A stretch of DNA of 64,000 nucleotides from Himantopus leucocephalus (lineage: Eukaryota > Chordata > Aves > Charadriiformes > Recurvirostridae): NCBI GenBank assembly GCA_003993805.1, contig RSEF01000014.1, positions 5,537,776 through 5,601,775 on the forward strand. Direction: 5' to 3'. Position 1 is the first letter of the stretch. Every line of letters begins with the position of its first letter. This document shows, one piece after another, positions 36,932 to 49,700 of the stretch. Made by a program: the position numbers and the translations under genes. The notes under the pieces were generated by a model. It made no database searches. It was not told where the DNA came from and worked only from the letters and a program-made list of their open reading frames with translations.

Positions 36932-36988
36932 CATCTCTGCTCTTTGCTTATGATTTCCCACTTCTTCCAGAACTTGAGCCAGCTGAGC
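36932..36988 (-). CDS. MAD1L1: MAD1L1 internal coding exon (57 nt, phase 0-0)
   Basis: This exon encodes 19 residues, AQLAQVLEEVGNHKQRAEM, part of the long MAD1 coiled coil. The human counterpart, as I recall it, begins AQLSQALEELG and ends KQRADM, at about residues 454-472. On the minus strand a T-rich tract ending in TCTTGAAG gives the acceptor, and GATG|GTAAGT gives a consensus donor. Length is a multiple of three and both borders are phase 0, so skipping it would keep the reading frame but remove 19 residues, which is not a whole number of heptads. The next exon in transcription order is 20 kb away at 16945-16857. The preceding exon was not found in the 27 kb to the right, so it probably lies beyond the window. 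Residues in the reading frame outside the splice sites are not coding. Confidence 0.93.
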
Positions 36989-38844
36989 CTTCAAGACAAA
37001 AAAAAAATAGAAAATGAAGTCTAGGACGTATTTTTTGAGGTTTAATAAGGCTACGTTCCTCCCTCCCAACCAAAAAAGCCAGCAAGGGCAAGATGATTTT
37101 CACGGCCTTGTAAAGGAATTATAAACGTTGGGTCTTGCTATGTGCTATCAGCATCCCATTCCACGAGACAATGCTGTCCCGAAGAGCCTGCAGCCTACAT
37201 ACACAAGAACAAACAGGTTTCTTGCAGAGAGGAAATCCACTGGATCAGCTACCCCAAATTTCCATCCCATGGTCCAGTCGGAGAACCATGCCTGTCTCCA
37301 TGTCTTTGGAAGATGCATAAAGAGTGGTCTAACACCCACCCAATTCTGCCACACTTAACTTTAGAGAAGGAAGAGGCTTGCTCCACAGCTCCGGAGAGTT
37401 GTGTTTGTGTGTGAAGGAAACTTCATGGAAAAGGTTCTGTTGAAGTTCTGGGGTACGGGGTTGGTTTTGGAAGCCTTCGAAACTGTTGTGGTAGAGTACA
37501 GAGCAAATCCTCTTCTGGAACTTTACCCTACTGAATTTCTGTGAGAAAAGGTCCCAATGCAAGGGTTTTTTTCTTTTTTAAGAGGAAATTTGAAATGTAA
37601 AGAATCTCAAACCAGAGTGGAAATATCTTGTTATCTCCGTATAATTTGGGGAGAAATGGGAATCTGACTCAGAGGAGGAGCTTTCAGAGTTTTGTTTACA
37701 AAAAAGAATTTTAAACGAAATGGGTATTTCAGAGGTAAGAGAAGCCATGTACACTACTTGAGTGTTACTACTTCTTTTATTTCACAACACTTTGCTAGCC
37801 TGCAATCAGCCTTTCTTTGGTTCACAGAAAGCCCCCAAAATAGTCACAACTGAAGACAGATAACCTAATTTAAATAATGCAAACAAACAAGACAAGAACT
37901 GAGAAATAAACCCAAAAAACTTTCCTACAAACCAATTCACGTATTTTCAAGCAGATATTCATTAAAACCCTCCGGAGTCCCTCTAACAATCTCTCGCCAC
38001 ACATGAAATGGGTCTTTTGAGTACTACATCCAAACCAGAGACAAATAGCAAGCAGTTTATTACAAAGAAAAGGAAAACATTAAGCTTTGAAGGCTAACTG
38101 CACCGAAATGCAAGCAAACAAAAAAATTACAGTCTTAGGGTTCAGCACAGCGGAAGTTCAATTTTGCAAACAACCACCCAAACAGTTCAAGACTTCCCAG
38201 GCCCCCAAGCTCAGCAGAAACTGAAAAAGTTACAGATTCTTGCTGTGCGGGGCCTGGGACGATGTGACATTATTTAAGGAACAGACACTCAAATAAGATG
38301 AAAAGGGTTTTAATACAAGCCTGGGACCTGGCACAGGGAAATGAAACACGTTCATTAAACACCGCGGGAGATGCCAGTCCCCACCAAACACAGAGTGCGT
38401 GTACAAGCAAGTGAGAAGAAAAAATGAAATTATCACCAAGTTTGATGCTGAAGCATCAGGAAACTGTAAATTTGCAGAGATCTGGGAAAGATTTTTTTCC
38501 CCCGCTATTATTGAATCAGGTAGAATCACACCAGCAGGCTGGAGCCAGAAGAGAGTCACATGGAGAAGAATTAGAAAACATTCCCCTCAGAGACGTTATT
38601 TATGAGAGATGCTAGCATAGCCTTTGCAAAACACCCCAAGACTGAACATTTTTGATCAACACCCCCAACTTTTCTGTATATTTAATAGCCCTCATCTATA
38701 GGAAGATGTGTATGACGTTTAGACACCTATTCTAAACTAGATGTAAAGAGCCATTAAGAATTAGATATTTGCTTACAGTAGCCATCACTCCTGAATCTGA
38801 GGGTCATTTCTCTGTTCAGCCTCCTGTTATCACAGCCTTGTACA
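36989..38844. other. MAD1L1 intron, nothing recognised
   Basis: Upstream intron next to the 57-nt exon. I recognise no gene, RNA or repeat. The preceding MAD1L1 exon was sought on the minus strand and not seen. Confidence 0.55.
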
Positions 38845-39060
38845 GAACCACAGAGCCATTCAGACTGGAAGAGGCCAGTTCGACCCCCTGCTCAGAGCGG
38901 GGTCAGCTACATCAGGATGCTCGGAGCTCTTGGTCAGCTGGGTTCGGAGAATCTCCAAGGAGGTGAACTCCAAAACCTCTCCGAGCAACCTGTGCCAAGC
39001 TTTGGTCACCTTCACGGTGGAAATATTTTCCTTTATAATATCAAGAGAACAGCACCCTAG
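38845..39060 (-). mobile_element. CR1 LINE fragment (reverse orientation)
   Basis: The fragment starts AGAACCACAGAGCCATTCAG and continues with TTCGACCCCCTGCTCAGAGC, then TCTCCAAGGAGGTGAACTCC, AACCTGTGCCAAGC and TTCACGGTGGAAATATTTTC. This is the reverse complement of a CR1 3' region of moderate age, about 215 bp long. Confidence 0.85.
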
Positions 39061-39269
39061 GAACTTGTTTCACTCGATGGTATAAGAGCATTTTGAAGTA
39101 CAAGACCTTGATAACATTCAGAAAGAAAGGACAGAAAAGACCCTGACATATTTTACTTTAGGAAGAAGCTGCAAAAACATATAGACAGGAGAGAAATAAT
39201 ACAAAGGGATGGGAGAAATCAGAAACACAAGCAGGAATTATTCCATACTTCACCTTATATATAATATGT

Positions 39270-39620
39270 CTTGAGGAAAATAACCAAATACAAACCTCTC
39301 AAGCCGCTATGCCAGCAGAGACCTAGGAGCAAACCTGGACAGCAAGTCCAACACAGCAGCGTGGTAACGGCAGATCAATATGATTTGGAGAAGCAATCAG
39401 ATAAGAATTAAATCACAAAATAGGTTTTCTTCATTGCATTTATTTCTCGGCAGTTCATCTCAAAGGGTAAGAGTAGCTAACTAGTGGGAATTCGGAGAAC
39501 AGCAACTAAACTTACTAGATTGCCGGAAGAAATGATTTATGAAGATTAAAAGATTTTTAAACGTATGGCTTGACTACAACTCTCACAGAAGAGCAAAAGG
39601 GACATATTTAGTGCCTTTGG
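39270..39620 (+). mobile_element. Probable ancient CR1-type LINE fragment
   Basis: Weak but ordered CR1 landmarks are seen: GACCTAGGAGCAAACCTGGA, then GCCGGAAGAAATGATTTATG with GAAGATTAAAAGA. These resemble the old CR1 ORF2 C-terminal region on the plus strand. Divergence is high, and a profile search is needed to settle it. Confidence 0.45.
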
Positions 39621-40404
39621 AGCCGTTACAATGATACAGCTGGAAACGAGGAGGCTTTTCCAGCGCAGCTGATGCTGTCGGATGCGCTCGCCGCCCGCAG
39701 CCGGGACCCTCCCAGCCACCCGCTCCCTGCCCGGCGCGAGGCAGAGCCCAAGCTCTCCCCGGGGTCCCCTGCGCCTGCTCTCTCCTGCCTGTGAAACAGA
39801 TGATCTGAATGCTTTATCACATCCAGTTTGTAAACATTAGCCCTACCCCAGACTTTTTATTAGCTTAAATCAAATATTGAACCTAGCTCAGCTGTTAGAG
39901 GACAGCTGCTTGCGAAGTGATTCACTGCCATATTCCTCCTAGGCCACAAGAAAATACAACCTAATCACCAGCAGCATGACAGATGCACGCATTTTTAATT
40001 ATGAAGAAGAAATTAGGCCCTGAACTTATTCCCACGTCTCACTTAATCAGAGTGCTGGGGAGGAGCTGGCAGCCACCACAGCCACGGACGGACGGAGCTG
40101 CAGAGGGCCCCGGGCCGGCGCTGAGCCCCCGCGCCAGCCCCGCCTCGGGCCTTTACCGGGAAAGACCTGACAGAAACAGTGTTACGTGGTTTCTTGGAAT
40201 TTACCTTTTCAGGAATGAACTGCTGGATTTCTCCGTTCAGTCATCTCTGGCCACTTGCAGCCAACAAAAGCACGGGCATGACCCTGAGCCATTTTGGGGG
40301 CTGGGAAGGAGACGGCGCGCCCCGGCCCTCCCTGCGCCAGCAGGCATGGGAGCTGCTGGGGCAGTCTGCCAGTCCCACCTCAGGGTTTCGCACGGGGAAA
40401 AGCA
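39621..40404. other. MAD1L1 intron with two CpG-rich patches
   Basis: Two short CpG- and GC-rich patches (about 39655-39785 and 40065-40150) stand out from AT-rich surroundings. No exon, promoter motif or named repeat was found in them. Confidence 0.45.
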
Positions 40405-40459
40405 ATGTCACAGAAGCATGGAATGGTTTGGGTTGGAAGGGACCTTGAAGATCATCCAG
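40405..40459 (-). mobile_element. CR1 LINE 3' end, left of gap
   Basis: GGTTTGGGTTGGAAGGGACC then TTGAAGATCATCCAG is the reverse-complement avian CR1 3' end. It belongs to the same element as the fragment right of the gap at 40560-40738. Confidence 0.95.
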
Positions 40460-40559
40460 NNNNNNNNNNNNNNNNNNNNNNNNNNNNNNNNNNNNNNNNN
40501 NNNNNNNNNNNNNNNNNNNNNNNNNNNNNNNNNNNNNNNNNNNNNNNNNNNNNNNNNNN
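40460..40559. other. Assembly gap (100 N) inside one CR1 copy
   Basis: The flanks are two parts of one minus-oriented CR1: ATCATCCAG on the left and CAGGCTGAACCC on the right. In CR1 elements these landmarks are normally several hundred bases apart, so the true gap is probably longer than 100 bases, unless this copy carries a deletion. Confidence 0.95.
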
Positions 40560-40738
40560 CAGGCTGAACCCCCCCAACTCTCCCAGCCCGTCCTCCCAGC
40601 AGGGGGGCTCCATCCCTCTGACCATCTTCGTGGCCTCCTCTGGCCCCGCTCCACCAGCTCCACGTCCTTCTGCTGTTGGGACCCCCCGAGCTGGAGGCAG
40701 CACTGCAGGGGGGTCTCCCCAGAGCGGAGCAGAGGGGC
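40560..40738 (-). mobile_element. CR1 LINE internal fragment, right of gap
   Basis: The blocks CAGGCTGAACC, ACCATCTTCGTGGCCTCCTC, GCTCCACCAGCTCCACGTCC and GGGGTCTCCCCAGAGCGGAG follow reverse-complement CR1 ORF2. In translation they resemble the VELVERGQRR-type segment. It is high in GC and fairly young. A single ambiguous base follows at 40739. Confidence 0.93.
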
Positions 40739-40739
40739 C

Positions 40740-43700
40740 NCAAGAGTGTGACTTTAAAGAGTCCCTCCTCACCTGCCTATGTCCTATGTTTACGTAGCTC
40801 AGCTTTGTTTCACGGCTTTTCGATTGCACACATTCACCTTTGGTATCTCAGGAATCTCTCAGTAGGACAGACTCACATGTTGAGTTTTCAGACTATGCAT
40901 AGAAGTTAACTTAAAGCTCCAAGGAAATTCTCATTGCTTAATACACATGTTAAATTCCCACGGATCACTGAGCTCAAGCATTAAGAAATCTGATAAGCAA
41001 ACAGATATTAAGAATCAGATATACAAATACGTGTAAAGTCCAATTTGCCCACTGAAGGCAGCACAAGCAGGTAAAAGAAAATCAAGTAGCAAAGCTGGGG
41101 AAAAAAAATCCTCTCAAGTATTCAGTCAATTACTTTAAGCCTCCAAAAAAAAAAGGGTTTGTCAATTCAAAACATTCATCTTACATGACAACACAGTCTA
41201 ATCTACTGTCAATGCTACTGTCACCCTCAAAGCGAGTGGCAGGAAAGGAGAGATAACCCGTGCTCCGGCCTCACCGGGATACAGCAGCTCAGGGCTGCTC
41301 TCTCAGAGGAGCGGGAACGGTTTCCAAGGAGAGGAGCCGATTCGGCTCCTAAGGAGACGTTTCTGAATTGTTTAGCTTGCTTCCCTGCATCGATAATTTG
41401 GTTTCTATACCTTCCAAAAGTCCGCCTGCACTGACAGTGCTGGAGGAGGCTGGTCCGGGAGGGTTTAACGAAGGAAACTCGGGCAATCTGGTGCTTACAA
41501 CGCAGGTGTTAACGCCGATCACATCAACAGCCCCACGCTCTTCTCCGGGGGCTGCACGTGAGCCGACTGCCCTGACCGACAGGCAAGCAGCTCAAATGTG
41601 AGACTCACTCGTAGGAAAAAATTAGCTACTCAATCTCTAATGAACAGTCTTTCTCCACACAACAATACCCTCCGCTCTACAAGCAATTAGCAAATCGAAG
41701 CGCTCTCTTTGTGGACCTGCATTAATTTACTCCTCGATGTTGCACATTAAATAGCTCATAGGTACAGCACAGCACAGTAGTAGTGCCAGCCAAAGCCATA
41801 AAATTAAAGCTTGCTTCAAAGAGTTAGGGAAGCAAAATTATGCGTGCTGCATACTGGGAATAAATCAAAACAACCTTCATTTGGAAACATCATTTTAGTC
41901 TTATGCTTTCATCAAAAAACATGATTATCTTAACAGTTGCATTAATAAAACGTAGATACAAGGGAGAGAAACAAGCAGCACATTCACTACCTCAAATTAA
42001 AAAGAGTCATTTTTATCCTTCCTCGTCAGGGTGAAATACCTGGGAACGTACACAGCCGCCTTTTCCAGGGTTGTGCTTTCCCAGCTCTAACTCCCCCCGC
42101 GGGTCCCCAGAAGAAGGTCCCTTGTCGGAGGGGCAGTACCCCCACGGGGGGGCAGAGGGGGAGGTTCAGCCTGGCAGAGCTGTAACACAGCTGCAAAACA
42201 CGGCGTTTTTACAGCACGCCGCAGCCCAGGACACCCTTAGCAGTGTTTTAGATGCAACAGTTGTATGCAAATTCAAGTCAAGTGTGATGATTGGCAAATT
42301 TAGGTATAATGTTAATTAATAGCTATTTCAAATTAATTAACTTCTAAGATAAATTTTTGCCTCTCCTCTTTGAGAAAGTTAATACACAATTCAAATTTAC
42401 AAGGCTGTATCGGCTTCCAATCACAGAAATATGCAATCTGATATGTTCTAACATGCCAAATCATTTCAGTTTCCTGGTGCTGGCTGCCCTCTATTCCCCG
42501 GGTAATTTCCCAGTAACTTATTTATCTAATCACTGACAAAAGAAGATATAAGATGAAGCTCCTCGGCTCATGCTAGATGGCCTTAATGTGTGGCTAAAGT
42601 GTGATGTGACCTATAACACAGTCCAAGACAGCGTATCTTACCTGATGCCATAAGCTGGGGAAGAAGATTAAAAAAAAAGCACAACATCGCCTCTTTCTAT
42701 CAGATTCAGGAGATGCAAGGAAAACACGGTGCATCAAAGCTGCAGTGGAAATACAGAAGGAAACGCCAAAATGCTCCCAGGACAATTCTGGTAAGGAAAG
42801 CACTGATTGTAACGCTTACAATACAATCATAAATTTAAAAACATATAGCTCTATGCACCACGCTGATGAACTACATGGAACAACAGAGAAATATCATGAG
42901 AATACTTCGAAACGAAGGTTGCAATCCCTAATTCTCTCACAAAGATATTTTCATAAGATTCTGGCTTGTAGTTAAAACAGGAGGAAAACTTTGATTTCAC
43001 AAACGCCACAGACAGCTTACTTATGGGGCTGGCGGAGACGGAGGCAGAAGTAACTCAGCCACTTGCAGTCAGCCTCCAGTTTATTTGCATACTGTGATCC
43101 TGCATATTAAAATATTGTGAGAGCTGAAATGAAATTTTCATTAGTGTTCAATCTGAAATCTCACCCGTGGGATTCAACTTCCAACAGTTAATGCATGCAT
43201 TTGCCTGTTTATCCTTTAAAGTTATATATCCATTTATACGATGCCAGCCAATACCTTCCGCCTTCAATCCATTAGCACACCATTACTGCAGATTGGTAGC
43301 AGTCCGGTAGAGTTTTCGCATCTTTGAAGTGCACTACAAAATTACACCGGGTTAAATGGTCATTTCTAATTTAAAATATTTTCATGCTTTGTAGATGAAA
43401 TTACTGATCTTTCACAAAATTGCATCAGTTGAGATCACAATCAGGAGGACAGTTTAGTATCAGACATTGCTAAATAATTTCCTTGCTGCTTTACAGATTC
43501 AATTTTGCTGTTCTCAAGAAAGTTCTGGTTATAAAACCAAACGCATATCCTTTATAAAGTGGGAAGCAACAGCTACAAATAAATTCTGCTGTTGTCTCAA
43601 AAGCATCAAAACCACCACGTAATCTTACAGGAGCTGGATTGGAGGCGGCAGGGGGCTCGGTATGATGCAAAGGTGAAGGGGAAAATTCCCCAACAACTCT

Positions 43701-46700
43701 TGAATGTGTTTCAGAAATTTATATACAGTGAAGCGACGCTGACTCTGACTCGCAGAAAAGCTGCAATAGGCAAAGCAGAGACCATTCCCTACAGACGTAA
43801 TTCATATAATGTGGATAGACTTACAGCTCAATGAAGAGCATGTGTCTCAGGCCACAGCTCATGTGGTTTTCCATGTAATTTAGTGCTTCTTAATTTCACT
43901 CCAAGCAAGGACGCAAAAGACGGGAAACCGGAATGCCTGTAAGCAAGGTGTCCCCGCATCCCCAGGGCCACCTGCTCCTGGGCATCACAGCACACCGCAG
44001 CACCCAGGGACGGAAGGCTACTGCTCCGGGCAGAGGAGCAAAGGGTGTTTTTCAGCCAAAAAGCAAAAGCTGCTGCCGCTTTGAGAACCAGTTTTCTACT
44101 GGATGTGATGTGCAGCAGGGGAATGCCGCCCCCAAGTGAGAGACAAAAAGCAGCTGGTTACCAAAATGAAGGATGAATAACGCAAAGGCTCTTGGGTGCT
44201 AAACAAAAAAATGATACTGCAAATTGAAAAATTGCTGAAGTCATAGTTATAATTACTGAAGATACAGGGAAAACATCTGCAAGATAGGAGATCCTGTCAA
44301 CACGCTATCAAGATTTACTGGACAAAGAGATAATAACCAAAACCTTTCTCTTGCTTTTAAGTCTCAAGGACGGACCAATCTCTCTTCTTCTCTTTTAAGA
44401 TACACAGTCACTTAATAATGCCAAGAATTCTCGACAGTAAGCTTATTATAATGAAATCACCCCAAATTCTCGCTGGTTATGCTATGAGAAACGGGCGTAA
44501 ACAAAGTCACTGTGGAACAACTGATGGAAGGAAGACAAGATTTCAAGCAGAAATTGCCCACATCCTTATTGCTGGCAAGTCACTTGACCTAGCTTAAAAG
44601 AAGCTGCCGAGTTCTGCAGCAGACGTGGCTTTTGTTCCCACTCTGCCTAACGACTCCTGAGAGACATGGGGCAAAGTACTAAACTGGGAAACTCCTTTTT
44701 TCCCTCCCTCTCTAATGTAAAGACAACGCTCCCTCTGTAAAACCATCCAAAAATCATTGACCAAAGGTAATTTCTGAGCACACGGTGCCACTACTGACAC
44801 AAAACGCGCCGGATGGGCCACGCCACTCGGGCAGTAAAAGGATTAAGCAGTATAATAAGTGCAGAACTCGAGCACCTCCACGTTCAGAGGTGGCGGTAAC
44901 CTAATCTCCCTGATCCTCAAAGCAAAGGTGACCTTCACAGCTGCAATAAAGTGTAGAACTTGGAGGAAGATTCTGAACTTCTCAAAATCTATTCCATCAA
45001 CACTGTTCGCATAATCTCCCAGGCAGATGCTGTCAGGTAAGGAACACGGTACCAAAGCAAATTGGGAGATGGAAAAATGCAGAGCATTTTATTCAGGAAA
45101 GGATGAGTCCCTGGAGGACGGACAGCCCTATGTCAGACTGAAACATGGACAAAGAAAACAGGAAGGTGCAGGCAGGTAGGAAAGTAAGGGGCTCAGGTGT
45201 TACCAGATTTCTCATGTGACAAAAAAGCATCAGATTTGCAAAACCATCTCAAAGCAAGAATACGCATTTGTTGTTTCACTGTCCGGGCTGCAGCCGAGGT
45301 TGAGGGGCAACAGCTGAGCGACTCCTCTCTCCTCCTGTTTTTCCGTGATGTTTTCGTTCAACACCTTGCTGGGACAGAGCACAGAGATCAAAAGATTAGC
45401 ACGTCTCTGCTGGGAATAATACACTTTTGCGATAGGTCTCCTTCCCTCCATCCTAATCAAATGGTGCTGCAGCCCCTGGGGAGAGAATACATTGCCAAAG
45501 AAAAAAAATGTGAGTTTGCAGCTGCTTCCTCAACAGCAAAGGGCAGCCTGACTGATGAAACTCTGCCAAGCCCATTGCTTCCAGCATTATGCAGTCGGGC
45601 AGTACAGCATCCCCCGGACACGCACGAGTGACCGCCGGATGCTGATGGACTCTCCAAAGGAGTCATTCCCCATCCCTGGAACACCCATCAGAAAAGCCTC
45701 TGCCACTAATATTCTCTTTGTGGGCTCAGAAATATCCCTACCTCGGAAAAGCAGCTGAGCGAGCAGTCGTAGCAGGGAGTCCCTTCTCTTCTGCTGCTCC
45801 CCCAGCAAAATTTTAACCCAACAGCAGAAAGATAACCTGACGTAAAATCTGTCTAGTGAGGGATGACCACAAATCTCTTGCCAGGAGTAAAACAGATTAT
45901 TAATATATTAGTGCAGCTAAAAAACATTAGGAGTATCAGCTCATTCTACAGGGAAATAGCAAAAAGGGAAAGGAATACAAATCATTTGGAGGACACTAAA
46001 GAGAATTAATTTTACTGTGCTGTGATCAAATCTCTAAAGCCGAAATGAAGGGATACCAGCACCAGACTCTGAAACGAAGGTAGGGCCTCTGGGAATCTGG
46101 TTATTCATCGCTATTTAAGTGATCTGAAATCTGGTACTATAAGTGATTCTGGGATCCAGTGAGCACAACGTTTTCTTCAGGCTGTATTAACCCTTCTTGA
46201 ACTGGGAAGCAGTGCTAGAGACTACAAGCAGAAGACACAGTAGCTAACAGGAACAGAATCCCCTGCTATTCCATGTAACAACAGAGTTGGCTGGGGAAGG
46301 ACGGGAGCAAATGTTTGTGCATGTGATTAATTTTCTGGCAAAAAAAAAAATTATTATTTTTTTGTCTCCTTTAGATTATCAGCAGAATGAGTTCAGGCTC
46401 CAAAACCCCTGTCTTGATGAAAACAAACAATAGCACCCACCAAACCCAGAAAAAGGGAATCTCAAAAACGAAAAGTGGTGGCAATGTGACACCCAGCAAC
46501 TCTACCAAAATGTGAACTTTTCTGCCACTCCTTCCTGCACATTTTTTCTGGTACCACCTCCCTGGATCAAGGTTCTCCCCCTGCCAGTTGCCTCCAACTA
46601 GGTTTGATAGCTAGAGGGAAAGAAACGACGTTTAGTTGATGAAGTCTGTGAGTTAGCCAACAAAAATGTTCACTCTTATCCATTCATCAGAAAAAAATGG

Positions 46701-49700
46701 TGGAATTTCTTCTCTACCTAAAAAAGCCCTTCTAATTTCAGCCCGATGAGTCAGCACTGCTGCATCTCATCACTAAGAATGATTCATTGTCACTGCACTT
46801 CTCAAAGTCAAGAATAAGGGTATTCACCCCAATTCACTGTCATCTCCTAACTACTCTGGATCCAGGCACTGTGTTTGCATACACTACTGTTATAATGATT
46901 TATGTGAGCGTGTCACTTTTAATTTAAAGGTATAAAGAGCTATCGTCAGTCTACCAACCATAAAGCAACATTTTCTTTTCAGTAGGCTGACAGCTGAGTA
47001 CCTGGAAAATATTCTCGCTTGCAGGAAGGAGAGGTCTCTACACCCCTGTAGCCTAAGGGTGGCGATGCTTCTGAAGACACGAGTGCATGGCCAGTATCTT
47101 TGGAGAGAAACACTAATACTTGGTGATGAGTTAAAAGAAGCTTTTCAAGGGAGTTAGAATCTGAACAGGAATTCAGACAAAAGCGGGATGGATGGAAAGC
47201 CTCTGTCCCGGTGGAAGCAACAGTGGGGAAGAGGGTTTTGTGCATGGATTAGACCCCAGCCAGAAGATCTGTAGCTGGATGAAACAAAGAATATTGGAAG
47301 CTAAGCAGCATCACAGCTGCAGTTTTCTTTTTATACAAGTCCTAATATCACAGTTGCTTTGATTAACCTTTCTAACTACTAAAACAAGGCTACTGAACAA
47401 CTCACGCTGACCTTAGCACCCCGCGTACTCAATGGCAGTACCTTCCTCTGAGCTGCCAAAGGCTGTTTGGCAGCTGGTGATGCATGGTGATGATTCAGAG
47501 AAGATGTCTTTAAAGATATGTGTGTGCTGTGAGCCCTGTCCCTAACTAGATCTCACCGCTGCCCCCAAAACACACTCCCAACAGGAGCCCTCAGGCGTGA
47601 CAGCACGCTTCCCAGTGCAACTGTTGTGAGCCAGCCGGCAAACGCCATCGGGGAGGAGAAAATCCATGTTTAAATCAAACTTTTTTTCTTCTGGGTTCAT
47701 TTTAATCTAGTTTGGTTTCTTGTCCTGGTTCTCTGTACAACTGCACAGGTTGCGCCAGCTCAAATAAAGGTCAAGGAGAGGTTTAAGCCATCACCACTCT
47801 TGGCTTGCAAAATTATAGCCAGCGTCTTTTTGGCATCCAGCAGAACAGTGGGTAAAGTGCCTAAGCCTCAGAGGGTTTCCAACAAATTTCAAACACTCTT
47901 GGAAGTTGCTAGGTAACAATGTTCACCTCCCGGACAAGATTGTGCAATGTTTGCTCTGACAAAGCAATGCCTGTATCACCTTTGCTTCCGCCCTGGGAAC
48001 GCGTTTGCTGAGGACCCGTCTCCTCCACTGCCAGAGTAATTCCAGACTCTAGTCTGGGTGTGTAGTCAGATTTTGCTCAATAAAGCAAACATTACATTTT
48101 AAACATAGCTATTATAATTAGCAGAAGCTCATTGCTCAATCCCCCTTCCAGACAGGGACCTCCAAATGTCACAGCGTGCTCAGCACAGCCCGTCTGCCCC
48201 GACGGCTGCTCTAAACGCGACTGACGTAGGAGGGCCAAGAGCAAAGAATCAAGTCCTACCATGGGAGGTGAGATGAAAAAACAAACAGGATAACTGTCCT
48301 CCTTCATCCCGTACCTTCATTTTCTTGTATTATCTGCACAGCACTGTGAACAAGGCAAGTTTAGCGGATAGACTCTCCTCTTTGACGCAGAAGATATACT
48401 CACACTTGAGGCCAAGCAGGAATGTCATACCTGTTCTCTGGGTCAGCCCCCCAGATGGCTCTGCCTGGTCCTGCTTGTCCCGCCAGGCTATCACAGCAGG
48501 AAGAGGGGAAAAGCAGTACTACTACTCCAAGACCAGTAAGGGGGAACAAAAAAGGGAAAAAAAACCCAAACTAGTACAGCTACTGGCTGCTAAAACCATT
48601 TTACGGAGGCCCTGGCAAACGCAAAGACCCAGTTTAAAACAGTATTTGCTTTCTAAATCTGTTTTGGAAAAGCCAAAACAACTTAGTCCTTATTAGTAAT
48701 GCGCAGCATTAAAAAAAATTGCAAAGTATCTTTTCCCAACACATACCTACCCACGACCTACCCTTGAAGGAGAATGCTAGCGCTTACATTTCCAGGTATT
48801 GAATAAATCAGTGGTTTCCAGCCTCCTTGCAGACAAGCTTCGCTTCAAAACCCCTGGCAACGTTCCACACCTCAGCATGTCCCATGGAGCCAGCAAAAAG
48901 TCCAGCCGAGTGTATTAATGTAGGTCTCATGCAACATCTCACCTGTGATGCACTTGTGTCTCTCCCCCAACTCCTGCCCCACGGTCTGGGATATGCCAGA
49001 ATAAAATTCCTGCGCCTCTCCCATGCCCCACGAGGCACTGAAGATGATTAGCACCAACCCTGCTCAACAAAAGGAGAAGCCAAAGCACAGAGATCATGTG
49101 TCCTTCGCAATGCCACAAAGGCAGTCACAATTTACAATTAAATATCATACCTCATCAGTTTTCTACTACAAACAGAACAGCATTTAGAGCCAGAATTTGC
49201 CTTAAGTTGTAGGGGGAAAAAAAAAGGGGGGGTTACTGTTAACCTCTATCCAAAGACAGTCCTTAAATTGAAAAAGTAAAAAACCCTCCAAGATGACAAG
49301 CGGAAGCAAAAAAATGTGTAAAATACATTTTTACCACCCTCAAATAAAATCAAACACCCCTGTGCACCATGGTCATGCTCCTCTAACTTCCTTGAAGAGG
49401 AGCAAAACTCTTCTACTTTTATTTGAGAATGTATTCAAAATAAACAAATCCCAATGGAATTTAAGCACACTGTAGAGGCTCCAGCTAAAATCACAAAGAA
49501 GCAAACAAACTAAAAAGATCCCCTCTTGGCACACTCTTGAAAGGAGGATTCACCACATTTCTAATTGACTGCCACCGTAGCCTAAATGAACAATCTATAA
49601 ATAGGCAACAAATGCAAAGCAAGCACTTGAAGGGAACAGCAAGATTTTTTGTTTGTTTTCTCTTGTTATTGCTTACTAGTTTGTTGGGAAGGAGGTGGCT

